From: Thermoproteota archaeon
Lineage (GTDB): Archaea > Korarchaeota > Korarchaeia > Korarchaeales > Korarchaeaceae
NCBI GenBank assembly: GCA_027491785.1
Contig: JAOZGJ010000068.1
Span: forward strand, 1-46,402
Length of the DNA stretch: 46,402 bases
Direction: 5' to 3'
The notes under the pieces were generated by a model that saw only the letters and a program-made list of their open reading frames with translations, did not search any database and was not told the origin of the DNA. This document shows, in pieces, positions 1 through 8,440 of the stretch. The first letter of the stretch is position 1. Each line of letters begins with the position of its first letter. The translations under genes and the position numbers were made by a program.

Positions 1-978
1 GTGACATGCCACAAATCTACCCTTCTCTACCTCTATAAGCTCAGGTTCCTCCTTATCACAAGGTTCAAATGCTTTTACACATCTAGGGTGGAACACGCAG
101 CCAGATGGCAAATTAATGGGGCTGGGCGGGTTACTTGGGATATACCTAAAATCCCCCCTCTTCCCTCCTATTCTAGGAACCGCTTCAATCAATGCCTTAG
201 TATACGGATGCAGGGGATCGCCAAGTATCTTGTCGGCAGGCCCTACCTCCACTATCCTACCTGCATACATCACAGCTATTCTATCGGTTAACTCCAATAC
301 CGTTGATATATCGTGACTTATGAAAAGCAAAGATAGCTCTCTCTTGCTCCTTAGCTCCCTGAAGAGATCAAGTATATGGGCCTGAACTACCACATCTAAA
401 GCCGTTGTAGGCTCATCCGCTACTATAATAGGGGGATCTAATGCTAACGCCATGGCTATCATCACTCTCTGTTTCTGACCACCAGATAGCTCATGAGGGT
501 AGCTCTTCGCCCTCTGCCTTCCAACTCCAACCATATCTAGGAGATCCTCGGCCTTGGATAGGGCATCCCTCTTGCTAATGTTTTCATGCTCCACTATAAC
601 TTCAGCTATTTGGTCTCCTATCCTATACACAGGATTGAGGGCATTCATTGCTGCTTGAGGAATTATGCTTATCCTCTTCCACCTAATTTTACGCATTCTA
701 TCCTCAGGAAGAGCTGTTACATCCTCACATTGGAGAAATATCTTCCCTTCAACGATCTCACCTGGATAAGGAACTTTTTTGAGGAGGGAATATGCCAATG
801 TACTCTTGCCGCTCCCAGATTCCCCAACAAGCCCGAGGAACTCTCCAGAATCTATATATAATGATACCTTAGAAACTGCTTCTATAATCCCTAGACTCGT
901 TTTATAAACTACTTTAAGGCCTTTAACCTCCAATGAATGTTTTGGGTTGCAATATCGAATATCTTCTGCTATTTCCAT
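1..978 (-). CDS. Oligopeptide/dipeptide ABC transporter ATP-binding protein (DppD/OppD type), 3' end beyond window
   Basis: Reading the minus strand from the ATG at 978 gives 326 codons open to the window edge, so the C-terminus is missing. It is the cytoplasmic ATPase that powers peptide import. Visible motifs are Walker A GESGSGKST (about residues 52-60), Q-loop IIPQ, signature LSGGQ (164-168), Walker B IIVADE (184-189) and the H-loop His 222. Near the edge, Cys residues follow an FHPRC motif, as in the C-terminal tail typical of Dpp/Opp ATPases. GGGAGG lies 7 bases before the ATG. It is divergent from the solute-binding protein gene, with 69 bases between them. A partner DppF, if present, would lie outside the window. 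Confidence 0.93.
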   Translation of the reverse strand, partial: MEIAEDIRYCNPKHSLEVKGLKVVYKTSLGIIEAVSKVSLYIDSGEFLGLVGESGSGKSTLAYSLLKKVPYPGEIVEGKIFLQCEDVTALPEDRMRKIRWKRISIIPQAAMNALNPVYRIGDQIAEVIVEHENISKRDALSKAEDLLDMVGVGRQRAKSYPHELSGGQKQRVMIAMALALDPPIIVADEPTTALDVVVQAHILDLFRELRSKRELSLLFISHDISTVLELTDRIAVMYAGRIVEVGPADKILGDPLHPYTKALIEAVPRIGGKRGDFRYIPSNPPSPINLPSGCVFHPRCVKAFEPCDKEEPELIEVEKGRFVACH

Positions 979-998
979 CAGTAAAGGCCTCCCGCAAT

Positions 999-1021
999 TC
1001 GATTAAAATGTTTTTTAACAG
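999..1021. promoter_or_regulatory. AT-rich shared promoter region between divergent transporter genes
   Basis: The short gap between the ATPase and binding-protein genes holds an A/T run (AAAATGTTTTTTAAC and its reverse) about 25-45 bases from each start. It could serve as a TATA box in both directions, so both arms of the transporter may be co-regulated. This is judged by eye only. Confidence 0.35.
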
Positions 1022-1047
1022 GTCAATCGTCTAATGCGAGACCTGAC

Positions 1048-2817
1048 ATGGCTAGAGTAAGGAATTTTCTTCTCATATCTCTCCTGATTTTAGTTTTAGC
1101 ATCTCCTAGTTACTCTTTAGCTGATGATAATAATTTTACATTGAGGATTGCCATACCTAGCCCACCACAAACCCTTAATGTTTGGTCAGGTACTTCTACG
1201 TGGACCATAATGGTCCTAGATCTCGTATATGAACCTCTAGCGGTTATAAGTCCGGAGTCTAGGTTTATACCTTGGCTAGCTGAATCATGGCAAGCTTCCC
1301 CTGATGGTAGGACATGGACTATCGAGCTAAGAAAAGGAATAAAGTGGCAAGATGGTTTTCCATTCACAGCAGAGGACGTGAAGTTCACTTTTGATTACTT
1401 CAAGAAGGATCCCACTGCCAGAAGGGGATATTATGATATGGAGTATCTGGACCGAGTAGAGGTAGTAGATAACTATACGGTGAGAATACACCTCATTAAG
1501 CCTTTTGTGGCGGTTGTTAGTACGATGTTCACCGATCCGATAGTACCAAAGCATATATGGGAGCCTATAGTAAGCGAAAAAGGATATGTCTCCTCAAAAT
1601 ATGAACCTAAGCTCTCCGAGATGGTGGGGACAGGGCCTTACAAGATCGTGGAGTATAAAACTAACGAGTATATAAAATTAGCCGTAAATGAAAACTACTG
1701 GAGGGGGGCGCCGGCTGTTAAGAACATAGTCATACAATTCGTTGGAGATGGGGATGTTCAGGTACTTATGATAAAGAAGGGCGAGATCGATGCTGCCATA
1801 CATTTAGCAATAAATCCAGCTGTTGAAAAGAGCCTAAAATCGTCGGGTATAAAGGTTCATAGGTATCTAAGACCCTACTTCTACCATTGGGGTTTCAACC
1901 TGAACAGGTTTCCATTCAATGAATCCGAGTTCAGGAAAGCTATGGCCTGTGCCATAAACCTGAGTGAGATAGTTAAGGTAGCTAGATTGGGAGCGGGCGA
2001 GATAGGAAGCTATGGAGTTATCCCTCCCGTGTGGAAGGATTGGTACTGTGAAAAAGCTGCAAAAATGTATTCCTATAACCCAGATAAAGCTAGAAGTATT
2101 CTAGATAAGCTTGGATGGATCGATAGAGATGGAGATGGTATAAGGGAAACTCCTGACGGCAGGAAATTATCGTTCGATATATACGTCCCAAGCTCTGATC
2201 CCGCAAGGATAAGAGCTGCTGGTATGATAAGGGAGTATCTAAAGGAGATAGGGGTTGAGGCTAAGGTCAGAGTTGGGGATTGGAGAGGAGTTATATGGCC
2301 CGGAATAAAGGCCCATAAATTCGATAGTTTCCTGCTTGGATCAGGCACATGGGCCGATCCGGATTTCATGAGAATCAGGTTTGAAACCAATGCCTCCGCT
2401 AATTACTACGGACTCTCTGATGCTGAGCTGGATAATCTGCTTGAAGAGCAGGCTATAACATTGAACTCGACGAAAAGGAAGGAGATAGTATGTAAAATAC
2501 AGGAAAGGTTAGCCAACATCCTTCCGCTAATAACCCTATATTATCCGGTGATAATAAATCCCTATAGGACCGATAGATTCGAGGGATGGGTGCCGGTAAA
2601 GTTCAACTGGATATTCAACAGGTGGACCATCTTAAACTTGAAACCTAAAGCCGGAGCTTCTCATACACTAACTGAAAGCTTCACTTTAAGCTCTAAAGCT
2701 GAGCAGAGAACGGAAGAAGCGTATACCCAATATAACTCAGCGATAATAATACTGTTCGCAGTGCTAGCTGCCGCTATAATAGCTATAATTCTCTGGATCC
2801 TTCTAAGAAAGCTGTAA
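1048..2817 (+). CDS. Peptide ABC transporter substrate-binding protein (SBP family 5), membrane-anchored
   Basis: This 589-residue extracytoplasmic solute-binding protein is of the DppA/OppA family and captures peptides or similar ligands for the permeases downstream. A Sec-type signal peptide occupies about residues 1-26 (hydrophobic LISLLILVLA, cut near YSLA). Family features include the early VLDLVYEPL segment, LAESWQ, KWQDGFPFTAEDVKFTFDY and GTGPY. A C-terminal hydrophobic helix (about 565-587) followed by RKL looks like an archaeal membrane anchor in place of a lipid anchor. The next gene starts 51 bases on, after a T-run, so this gene may be expressed more strongly than the permeases. 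The ligand cannot be read from sequence. Confidence 0.93.
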   Translation: MARVRNFLLISLLILVLASPSYSLADDNNFTLRIAIPSPPQTLNVWSGTSTWTIMVLDLVYEPLAVISPESRFIPWLAESWQASPDGRTWTIELRKGIKWQDGFPFTAEDVKFTFDYFKKDPTARRGYYDMEYLDRVEVVDNYTVRIHLIKPFVAVVSTMFTDPIVPKHIWEPIVSEKGYVSSKYEPKLSEMVGTGPYKIVEYKTNEYIKLAVNENYWRGAPAVKNIVIQFVGDGDVQVLMIKKGEIDAAIHLAINPAVEKSLKSSGIKVHRYLRPYFYHWGFNLNRFPFNESEFRKAMACAINLSEIVKVARLGAGEIGSYGVIPPVWKDWYCEKAAKMYSYNPDKARSILDKLGWIDRDGDGIRETPDGRKLSFDIYVPSSDPARIRAAGMIREYLKEIGVEAKVRVGDWRGVIWPGIKAHKFDSFLLGSGTWADPDFMRIRFETNASANYYGLSDAELDNLLEEQAITLNSTKRKEIVCKIQERLANILPLITLYYPVIINPYRTDRFEGWVPVKFNWIFNRWTILNLKPKAGASHTLTESFTLSSKAEQRTEEAYTQYNSAIIILFAVLAAAIIAIILWILLRKL

Positions 2818-2837
2818 ACTCCACTCACTTTACCTCA

Positions 2838-2850
2838 CTTACTTTTTTCA
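2838..2850 (+). terminator. T-rich partial terminator between binding protein and permease genes
   Basis: A CTTACTTTTTTC run lies 20-33 bases after the binding-protein stop and before the permease start. Archaeal termination often uses such T-runs. Here it would allow excess binding protein over permease. It has weak support. Confidence 0.3.
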
Positions 2851-2868
2851 AATGAGCACATCTGGGGC

Positions 2869-3852
2869 GTGAGGATGGGCAACTATACAGAATTCTTCAT
2901 CAAAAGAGTACTGGCTATATTTCTAACATTCATTGCAGCTATAACTCTCGTCTTTATCGTAATAAGGCTCACTGGTGATCCATTTAGTACTTTAGTTTTC
3001 GATGATCCTAGAATAACGCCTGAACAGATAGAGAGGATAAGGGCAGTCTATGGCTTGAATAAGCCATTATATGAGCAATATTTCCTCTTCCTTCTCAACG
3101 TCTTTAGAGGGGAGCTAGGATACTCTCTCTACTATCAAAAGCCTGTGATTGATGTGATAATGGAAAGGCTGCCTTGGACCCTTCTACTGCTTTTGCCAGC
3201 AATAACGATATCCACGATTCTCAGCATATATCTTGGTGCAAAGACGGCTTGGAAGCACGGCACTAAATACGATACTACCGTAACGACGTTAGCCCTTTTC
3301 TTGAGGAGCACTCCCTACTTCTGGCTGGCGCTCATTTTTCTTATGATATTCAGCTATTACTTAGGTATATTCCCCTTATCCGGCTCAGTTACACCTGCAA
3401 AGGAGTTCCACTCGCTCATTAGCTACCTAGTAGACATTCTCTGGCATGCATCATTACCAATAGCCGTTCTTGTCGTTAGGGAAGTGGGCATGTATATGCT
3501 CTACATGAGGAACTCGATGATTGAAGTATTAAGCCAAGATTTCGTTTGGATGGCTGGGTTAGAGGGCCTTTCAGAGAGTAAAATAATGCATGGAGCAGCA
3601 AGGGTAGCTGTTCTTCCCATGGTCACGGTCACGGCTCTCAGACTTGGTTTCATGATAAATGGGGCTGTACTAACTGAGACGGTATTTAGTTACCCTGGAA
3701 TGGGAAGGCTCATCTTTGAGGCCATAATGAATAGCGACTACTTTCTGATCCAAGGGGCTTTCCTTATAATGACAGCAACTGTTCTAATAGCTAATTTAGT
3801 GGCAGATATACTCTATGGTTTGCTAGATCCTAGAATAAGGATCTCTAGGTGA
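2869..3852 (+). CDS. Peptide ABC transporter permease (DppB type)
   Basis: The 327-residue inner permease has about six membrane helices and is the DppB/OppB half of a peptide importer. The N-terminal segment FFIKRVLAIFLTFIAAITLVF is the usual first helix. IRLTGDPF and the ERLPWTLLLLLPA stretch match the family, and the EAA loop lies around residues 220-250. The start is GTG at 2869 or the in-frame ATG at 2875; GGGGCG precedes. The second permease starts 4 bases after the stop, so the two are co-transcribed and form a heterodimer in the membrane. Confidence 0.93.
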   Translation: MRMGNYTEFFIKRVLAIFLTFIAAITLVFIVIRLTGDPFSTLVFDDPRITPEQIERIRAVYGLNKPLYEQYFLFLLNVFRGELGYSLYYQKPVIDVIMERLPWTLLLLLPAITISTILSIYLGAKTAWKHGTKYDTTVTTLALFLRSTPYFWLALIFLMIFSYYLGIFPLSGSVTPAKEFHSLISYLVDILWHASLPIAVLVVREVGMYMLYMRNSMIEVLSQDFVWMAGLEGLSESKIMHGAARVAVLPMVTVTALRLGFMINGAVLTETVFSYPGMGRLIFEAIMNSDYFLIQGAFLIMTATVLIANLVADILYGLLDPRIRISR

Positions 3853-3856
3853 TTGT

Positions 3857-4780
3857 ATGATTGCAAGGAAAGAGGAAATCAAGAAAGAATTGAAGAGAAA
3901 GGGATTAAGGAGGAAAATTAGAGGAATAAAGGAATTCTTCTTCATACTAAAGGGAAATAGGCTGACCCTTGCTGGTATGGTCTTATTCATGATGGTAGCA
4001 GCGATGGCACTATTTGCCCCCTACATAGCACCCTACAACCCTTATGTGAGAACAGGTGAGCCTCTAGAGCCTCCAAGCTGGAGACACTTACTTGGAACCA
4101 ACGATGCAGGTCAAGATATACTAAGCGAGCTCATTTATGGTGCTAGAATATCCTTAGCTGTGGGATTAGTGTCGGCAATATCTTCTGTATTCATAGGCAC
4201 GGTAGTAGGGATCACTAGCGGTTACATGGGCGGAGCCGTAGATGAAGTCTTAATGAGGATAGTAGATCTCTTCATGGTTATTCCTAGTCTCTTGCTTGTC
4301 ATATTCCTGGCTGTAACCCTTAAAGGAACTTGGCTTGGGGACCACATGTTCCTATTGATAATAACCGCCATAACCTTAACTAGCTGGCCATCGGTAGCTA
4401 GGGTCGTCAGGAGTGTTATCCTATCCTTAAAGGAAAGACCTTTTGTAGAAAGCGTGCGTGCGCTGGGAGCATCCAATATTTATGTAATGGTAAGGTATCT
4501 GCTTCCTTATGCATCTCCCATAATATTAGCTGAAACCCTGCTTAGAACTGCAAGCAATATGATAATGGAAGCATCCCTTAGCTTCCTAGGTCTCGGAGAT
4601 GTTACGCAGAAAAGCTGGGGAATGATGCTGCACTACGCCTTCTCTAGGCAAGCCATAGTACTCGGACTCTGGACATGGGTCATACCTCCCGGCCTGATGA
4701 TATCCCTGAGTGTGCTATCCCTATTCCTAGTCGGACAGGCCTTAGAGATATACGTGAACCCGAGGTTGAGGAGAAGATAG
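3857..4780 (+). CDS. Peptide ABC transporter permease (DppC type)
   Basis: This is the 307-residue DppC/OppC permease. Residues 1-30 are a lysine/arginine-rich cytoplasmic leader, followed by a first helix (MVLFMMVAAMALFAPYIAPY) and the family hallmark HLLGTNDAGQDILSELIYGAR. The EAA-type loop is near VRALGASNIYVMVRYLLP, and LSFLGLG plus WGMMLHYA are typical. It pairs with the upstream permease. The operon appears to end here, with no ATPase following; the ATPase is the divergent gene at the left edge. Confidence 0.94.
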   Translation: MIARKEEIKKELKRKGLRRKIRGIKEFFFILKGNRLTLAGMVLFMMVAAMALFAPYIAPYNPYVRTGEPLEPPSWRHLLGTNDAGQDILSELIYGARISLAVGLVSAISSVFIGTVVGITSGYMGGAVDEVLMRIVDLFMVIPSLLLVIFLAVTLKGTWLGDHMFLLIITAITLTSWPSVARVVRSVILSLKERPFVESVRALGASNIYVMVRYLLPYASPIILAETLLRTASNMIMEASLSFLGLGDVTQKSWGMMLHYAFSRQAIVLGLWTWVIPPGLMISLSVLSLFLVGQALEIYVNPRLRRR

Positions 4781-4979
4781 GCTTCTGCTAAGGAATAACC
4801 CTACTAACCATTTTTAGCTTCTTTTCTAGGTTATCCTGACTCAAGCGGGAGGAGAGGAGCTCCGAGGATTCGTCAATCATGATTATGTCCGGAGGGAGGC
4901 ATCGCGCAATGGCTGGTCATCACCGTAAGATCGATCGCGCGCAGTAATCACAGATCTCGAGAGAGTTCATGTGCTCTCC

Positions 4980-5423
4980 TCAAGCTGTCTTCCTTGAGAT
5001 GGTTCTAATCATCGCTTCGAAATCTCTCTGAATCTGTTTCACTATGAATCTCATGATGGAGATCATGCCAAGTGACCTTTCCAGCAGCACCTCTCCCTCC
5101 AGTACTTTCGCCCTGAACCAGGGTGGGGCGTAATCTATTACCCTCACATCCACAGGAATCCCTATGATGCGACTTAGCTCATCTGATAAGGTCTCCTCGT
5201 AGTAAGGCAGCTCCTCGTAAGGGACTCTGCCACCAGCGAGAACTCCGACATCTATATCCCTGAACACTGGCGATGAGACGAAGCTTCCGTAGATGAGGGC
5301 AGCTAGGATCTCTTCTTTGGGTAGGAGGGCCTCTAGCAACTTACGCTTAACTTCCCCTTTCTCGGAATCGGAAAGCCTGTAGAAGGTGAACCTCCGCCTG
5401 TCCTCACGGATCCTCAGAGACAT
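4980..5423 (-). CDS. Minimal nucleotidyltransferase (MNT), MntA-like antitoxin
   Basis: This 147-residue MNT-fold protein shows GS at 46-47, DID at 56-58 and a third acidic residue in VDV at 91-93, the metal-binding set of the DNA polymerase beta-like fold. The spacing between GS and DID is 8, a little shorter than the common 10. MntA proteins neutralise HEPN toxins by adding AMP groups to a Tyr of the toxin. The gene overlaps the end of the upstream HEPN gene by 20 bases, so the two are translationally linked. The pairing supports a HepT/MntA (type VII) toxin-antitoxin module. Function is inferred from motif and context. Confidence 0.82.
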   Translation of the reverse strand: MSLRIREDRRRFTFYRLSDSEKGEVKRKLLEALLPKEEILAALIYGSFVSSPVFRDIDVGVLAGGRVPYEELPYYEETLSDELSRIIGIPVDVRVIDYAPPWFRAKVLEGEVLLERSLGMISIMRFIVKQIQRDFEAMIRTISRKTA

Positions 5424-5838
5424 AAGCCCTCACCTCCTCCAAGAATGATTCTATCGCCTCTATCCCGCCACCTCTTGCCTCCTCATATAACCTGAGATCA
5501 TCCACCTCCCAGTACCTGTGAACCAGCATGTTCCTCAGCGATGCAAGTCTCTCCATTTTAGTACCCACGGATGGTCTCACGACTCCCTTCCTGTATAATT
5601 CGCTGAAGGACTCCCTGTATCCTCTGGGTAGCACCCCGAAATCCCTCTCCAATATAGAAACAGCGATTTTAGATAATGATTCGACAATTACTATGAGGAG
5701 ATACCTCAACGCGTACGGGTTTCTCCTATCCGACAGATATTCATCGATGGAGAGCTTACAGATTTCCTTTAGACTGGATAAATAATCTGAAACCTCTTCT
5801 ATTAAGCTCAGAACCATGTTCCTATCAACATTCGTCAT
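5404..5838 (-). CDS. HEPN-domain protein, HepT-like toxin (DUF86 type)
   Basis: This 144-residue all-helical HEPN protein carries RNMLVHRY at 102-109, an exact R-x4-H-x-Y motif. In characterised HepT toxins the Arg and His make the RNase site and the Tyr is the residue AMPylated by MntA. It lies upstream of and overlaps the MNT gene. The start is ATG at 5838 with a TATA-like TTTAAAA 28-39 bases upstream, so the message would be nearly leaderless. The target RNA is unknown. These pairs are common in thermophilic archaea. Confidence 0.82.
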   Translation of the reverse strand: MTNVDRNMVLSLIEEVSDYLSSLKEICKLSIDEYLSDRRNPYALRYLLIVIVESLSKIAVSILERDFGVLPRGYRESFSELYRKGVVRPSVGTKMERLASLRNMLVHRYWEVDDLRLYEEARGGGIEAIESFLEEVRAYVSEDP

Positions 5839-6159
5839 CTTGATCGGATAAAATGTGGGAGACTTCCTTTAAAATAGCTAGGATCTTCTACCCCATCAAT
5901 TACTGGCTAACGTTGAGTTTAGCACTAAGATCTGCAGAACAATCGCGAGAAAATCTGGCGTTCCCTCTAGAATAATCTATACAGGTGATCTCACCCATAG
6001 GTGTCAACCACATTTGCCGATGTATAGCTAAATACCAAGTGCAGTGGTAGCCGAATTGCTAAAACCTGCAAATGATTTCTTAAGATAAGGTGGTCTTCTA
6101 GTCTTTTTCGGCCTTCTTCATCAACATATCTCGCACGATGAACTAGTAAAGTATGAGTC
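5839..6159. other. 321-base intergenic region without a recognised gene
   Basis: The left end holds the likely promoter of the HEPN gene (TTTAAAA at about 5868-5876 on the plus strand). I see no SD-led frame of useful length, no tRNA and no strong hairpin in the rest. A minus-strand 14-codon tail ending near 6102 could be a remnant, but it is too short to support. Confidence 0.6.
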
Positions 6160-7461
6160 TCAGATCAAGCTAGCTGTTTCGTCTATCTTATCTGATTTCA
6201 GTCTGTCATATAAGGCTGCAACTACAGGAGAGGCTCTAACTTCGTGGACCACTTTCCTATATATATGCTCTAGGTTCGCAGGGTTCTCAGGATCTCCCGG
6301 TGGGTAATCTATTCTCTCATTCCTAGATACTTCCCCTCTGACCTCGACTATCGAGGACTGCTTCTCTGGAAACTCCACTGACAGCTCCGGGTTTATCACT
6401 ACTTCTACCTTCCTCTCTAGGGCCTTCACCCTAGTATCCTCGAGCCCCCTCTCCAGCTCCCCCAAACCTACCCTCCCATAAATGAGAGCGAGCGCCACCA
6501 GGTAGGTCAGACTGAACCTAGCCTGATCCACGCTCCTCGGTTCCTTAATGTTCGCGACCTTCGCCGCCTCTTCGAATATCTCCACCCTGACCCCACCCAC
6601 CTCCTCCGGTTTCACCTCATCGCTCAACATAATCGCAGCTGTTATAGCGGTATGCGTATGCCTACAAGTGGGAAAGAATTTATAGCCGTTTAGCGTTATC
6701 GCATAATCCCATTTAGGATTTAATGCTTTCTCTATATCGCAATCAGGTGCCATGTTCTTACATAAACCCCTTTCATCTTCTAAGGCATTTAAATTTGTTC
6801 TGATACCGTCCCTTGCCATTAAAGATGATGTTACTCCGAGGAAAGCCGCATGTCCGGGGCTGAATGGCTTAACTCCAGAACCATAGGATATGAATCCCCA
6901 GAGCCCCGATGTGTAGTACGCTGCTATGGCAACTGCGTGGGATGCTACCTCGTCATCTAATCCCAGTACTCTAGAGGCTGCCGCCGCAGCCCCTAAAGAT
7001 CCTGCTGTAGCAGTGGTATGCCATATAGCGTAGTGAGACCTACCAAAGGCCTTACCAAACCGTGCAGCAATCTCATATCCTACGATTACCGCTTCAAGGA
7101 GAGATTTCCAGCTTACATTCCCCTCACCCAATGCCAGAGCAGCAGGTACAACGGCGCTCCCAGCATGAACAAATCCCTGCCTTAGCCAATCGTCATATTC
7201 TAGGGAATGGGCCGCAAATCCATTAACCATGGCTGCCATGGAAGGTGAAGACCTCCACCAAGCTCCCAAGATGGAAGAGCCACTGTTGGTGGGATACGCT
7301 ATTGAAGCAAATCTCCTGACCCGTTCTTCTCTCTCGAATCCCATTATCGCTACACCGATGGTATCTAGGAGAGCTTTCTTAGATTCTTCCTTCACGTACT
7401 CAGGTAAGGAATCATACTCCCAAGACCATACTTGTGACACTACCTCCTCTATCGCCGACAT
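6160..7461 (-). CDS. MmgE/PrpD family protein (2-methylcitrate dehydratase / aconitate decarboxylase superfamily)
   Basis: This 433-residue MmgE/PrpD protein belongs to a family that includes 2-methylcitrate dehydratase, cis-aconitate decarboxylase and iminodisuccinate epimerase. Family signatures are LLDTIGVAIMG near the N-terminus, NGFAAHSLEYDDW (the dehydratase His-Asp region), HAGSAVVPAALAL, GYEIAARFG, WHTTATAGSLGAAAAA, FSPGHAAFLG and FFPTCRHTHT. It follows the CoA lyase gene by 85 bases and has its own TATA-like box (7482-7497), so it may be transcribed alone as well as with the cluster. It probably supplies or consumes the acid handled by the ligase and lyase. The exact substrate is not determined, and the prpD name is not justified. 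Confidence 0.88.
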   Translation of the reverse strand: MSAIEEVVSQVWSWEYDSLPEYVKEESKKALLDTIGVAIMGFEREERVRRFASIAYPTNSGSSILGAWWRSSPSMAAMVNGFAAHSLEYDDWLRQGFVHAGSAVVPAALALGEGNVSWKSLLEAVIVGYEIAARFGKAFGRSHYAIWHTTATAGSLGAAAAASRVLGLDDEVASHAVAIAAYYTSGLWGFISYGSGVKPFSPGHAAFLGVTSSLMARDGIRTNLNALEDERGLCKNMAPDCDIEKALNPKWDYAITLNGYKFFPTCRHTHTAITAAIMLSDEVKPEEVGGVRVEIFEEAAKVANIKEPRSVDQARFSLTYLVALALIYGRVGLGELERGLEDTRVKALERKVEVVINPELSVEFPEKQSSIVEVRGEVSRNERIDYPPGDPENPANLEHIYRKVVHEVRASPVVAALYDRLKSDKIDETASLI

Positions 7462-7481
7462 CTTGGATTTACCCTTGGAGA

Positions 7482-7497
7482 TGATAAAAATTATCTT
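7482..7497 (-). promoter_or_regulatory. TATA-like box for the PrpD-family gene
   Basis: On the minus strand, an A/T stretch reading TAAGATAATTTTTATC lies 21-36 bases before the ATG at 7461, close to the archaeal TATA position for a leaderless or nearly leaderless message. No SD precedes the start. Confidence 0.35.
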
Positions 7498-7546
7498 AAA
7501 GTAAAGGTCGCGCGTAAGTTGTCGGAAGTAAAGCTAAGAAGCTGTA

Positions 7547-8440
7547 TTAAGTGGCAGATCTCCTCTCTATCTCCTTTGCGACTTCTAAGAACGATTTTGC
7601 TTGCTCATAGCTCATTCTATCTATCATCATTCCCCTGAATGATGCCGCTCCTAGGCCATGCGAAATGGCCTCCTCATAGGCTTTTACTATCTCCATGGCT
7701 TCTTTCACCTCTGATTCGCTTGGTGTAAAGACTTCATTTATTATAGGAATATGAGAAGGATGTATTGCATATTTCCCCTTGAATCCCAATCTTTTAGCTA
7801 AAAGTGATTGTTCTCTTACCCCCTTTCTATCTATTATCATTCCTAAGAATGGCGTATCTATTGCTAGGATCTTAGCTGATGCGGCAGCTACGCTAACCTT
7901 AGATCTGGCATATAATAGCTCCATCTCATCGCTTGAAAGATCGGACACGCTCCTTCCCAGATCCCTAAGGAAATCCCCCATACCGAATGAGAGGGCTGTT
8001 ATCCTATCCGAGGATAAAGCTATATCCAAAGATCTCTCTACGCCCATAGCACTCTCTATCAGTGGAATTATCTTGACCTCATCTAAGCCTCTTTCATTTT
8101 CGAAGTGCAGTAATTTTTCCTCTAGCTTCCAAACGTCCTCCGGTACCTCTGCCTTAGGTAGAACTATACCATCAATCCCTTCCCTTATCACGAAGTCCAG
8201 ATCTTCATCCAACATTCCCGTTGTTAGAGAGTTTACTCTTGCAAATACCAGCCCTCTGAATCTTCCCCTCTCCTCCTTCAGGAATTCCCTAACTAACCAT
8301 CTAGCTGTTTCCTTCTCTCCTACAGGTACCGCATCTTCCATGTCAAGCACTATCACATCAGCTTTGCTTCTCAGCGAACTTAACATGAGCCTCCAGCTAT
8401 TAGCTGGAACGAAGAGCAGAGATCTAGCCAAAATTCCCAT
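7547..8440 (-). CDS. CitE-type CoA lyase (HpcH/HpaI family; malyl-/citramalyl-CoA lyase-like)
   Basis: This 297-residue TIM-barrel lyase of the CitE/malyl-CoA lyase family shows LDMEDAV (32-38), the substrate Arg in FARVN (68), the metal ligand Glu in IESAMGV (129) and Asp in FGMGDF (156), and IHPSHI near the C-terminus. Family members cleave 3-hydroxyacyl-CoA thioesters such as malyl-CoA or citramalyl-CoA into acetyl-CoA plus glyoxylate or pyruvate. Its ATG shares one base with the stop of the CoA-ligase alpha gene (TAATG), with a GAGGAGG site just before it. No citrate lyase alpha or acyl-carrier genes are near, so true citrate lyase is unlikely. The most economical reading is that the ligase makes the thioester and this enzyme cleaves it. 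Confidence 0.85.
   Translation of the reverse strand: MGILARSLLFVPANSWRLMLSSLRSKADVIVLDMEDAVPVGEKETARWLVREFLKEERGRFRGLVFARVNSLTTGMLDEDLDFVIREGIDGIVLPKAEVPEDVWKLEEKLLHFENERGLDEVKIIPLIESAMGVERSLDIALSSDRITALSFGMGDFLRDLGRSVSDLSSDEMELLYARSKVSVAAASAKILAIDTPFLGMIIDRKGVREQSLLAKRLGFKGKYAIHPSHIPIINEVFTPSESEVKEAMEIVKAYEEAISHGLGAASFRGMMIDRMSYEQAKSFLEVAKEIERRSAT

Noticed and set aside
1-861. Plus-strand open frames up to 96 codons
   Set aside because: They lie opposite the intact ABC ATPase with all its motifs and have no protein-like composition.
4781-4979. Possible remnant of a coding frame (minus strand, about 42 codons ending in a stop near 4794)
   Set aside because: There are stops just upstream, no start and no recognisable family. 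A decayed gene is possible but cannot be supported.
6060-6110. Short minus-strand tail encoding about 14 residues
   Set aside because: It is too short to distinguish from chance and has no upstream coding.
7547-8440. Citrate lyase beta subunit
   Set aside because: There are no alpha or gamma (acyl carrier) subunits or citG/citX-type genes nearby. A CoA ligase partner points to a free CoA-ester lyase.
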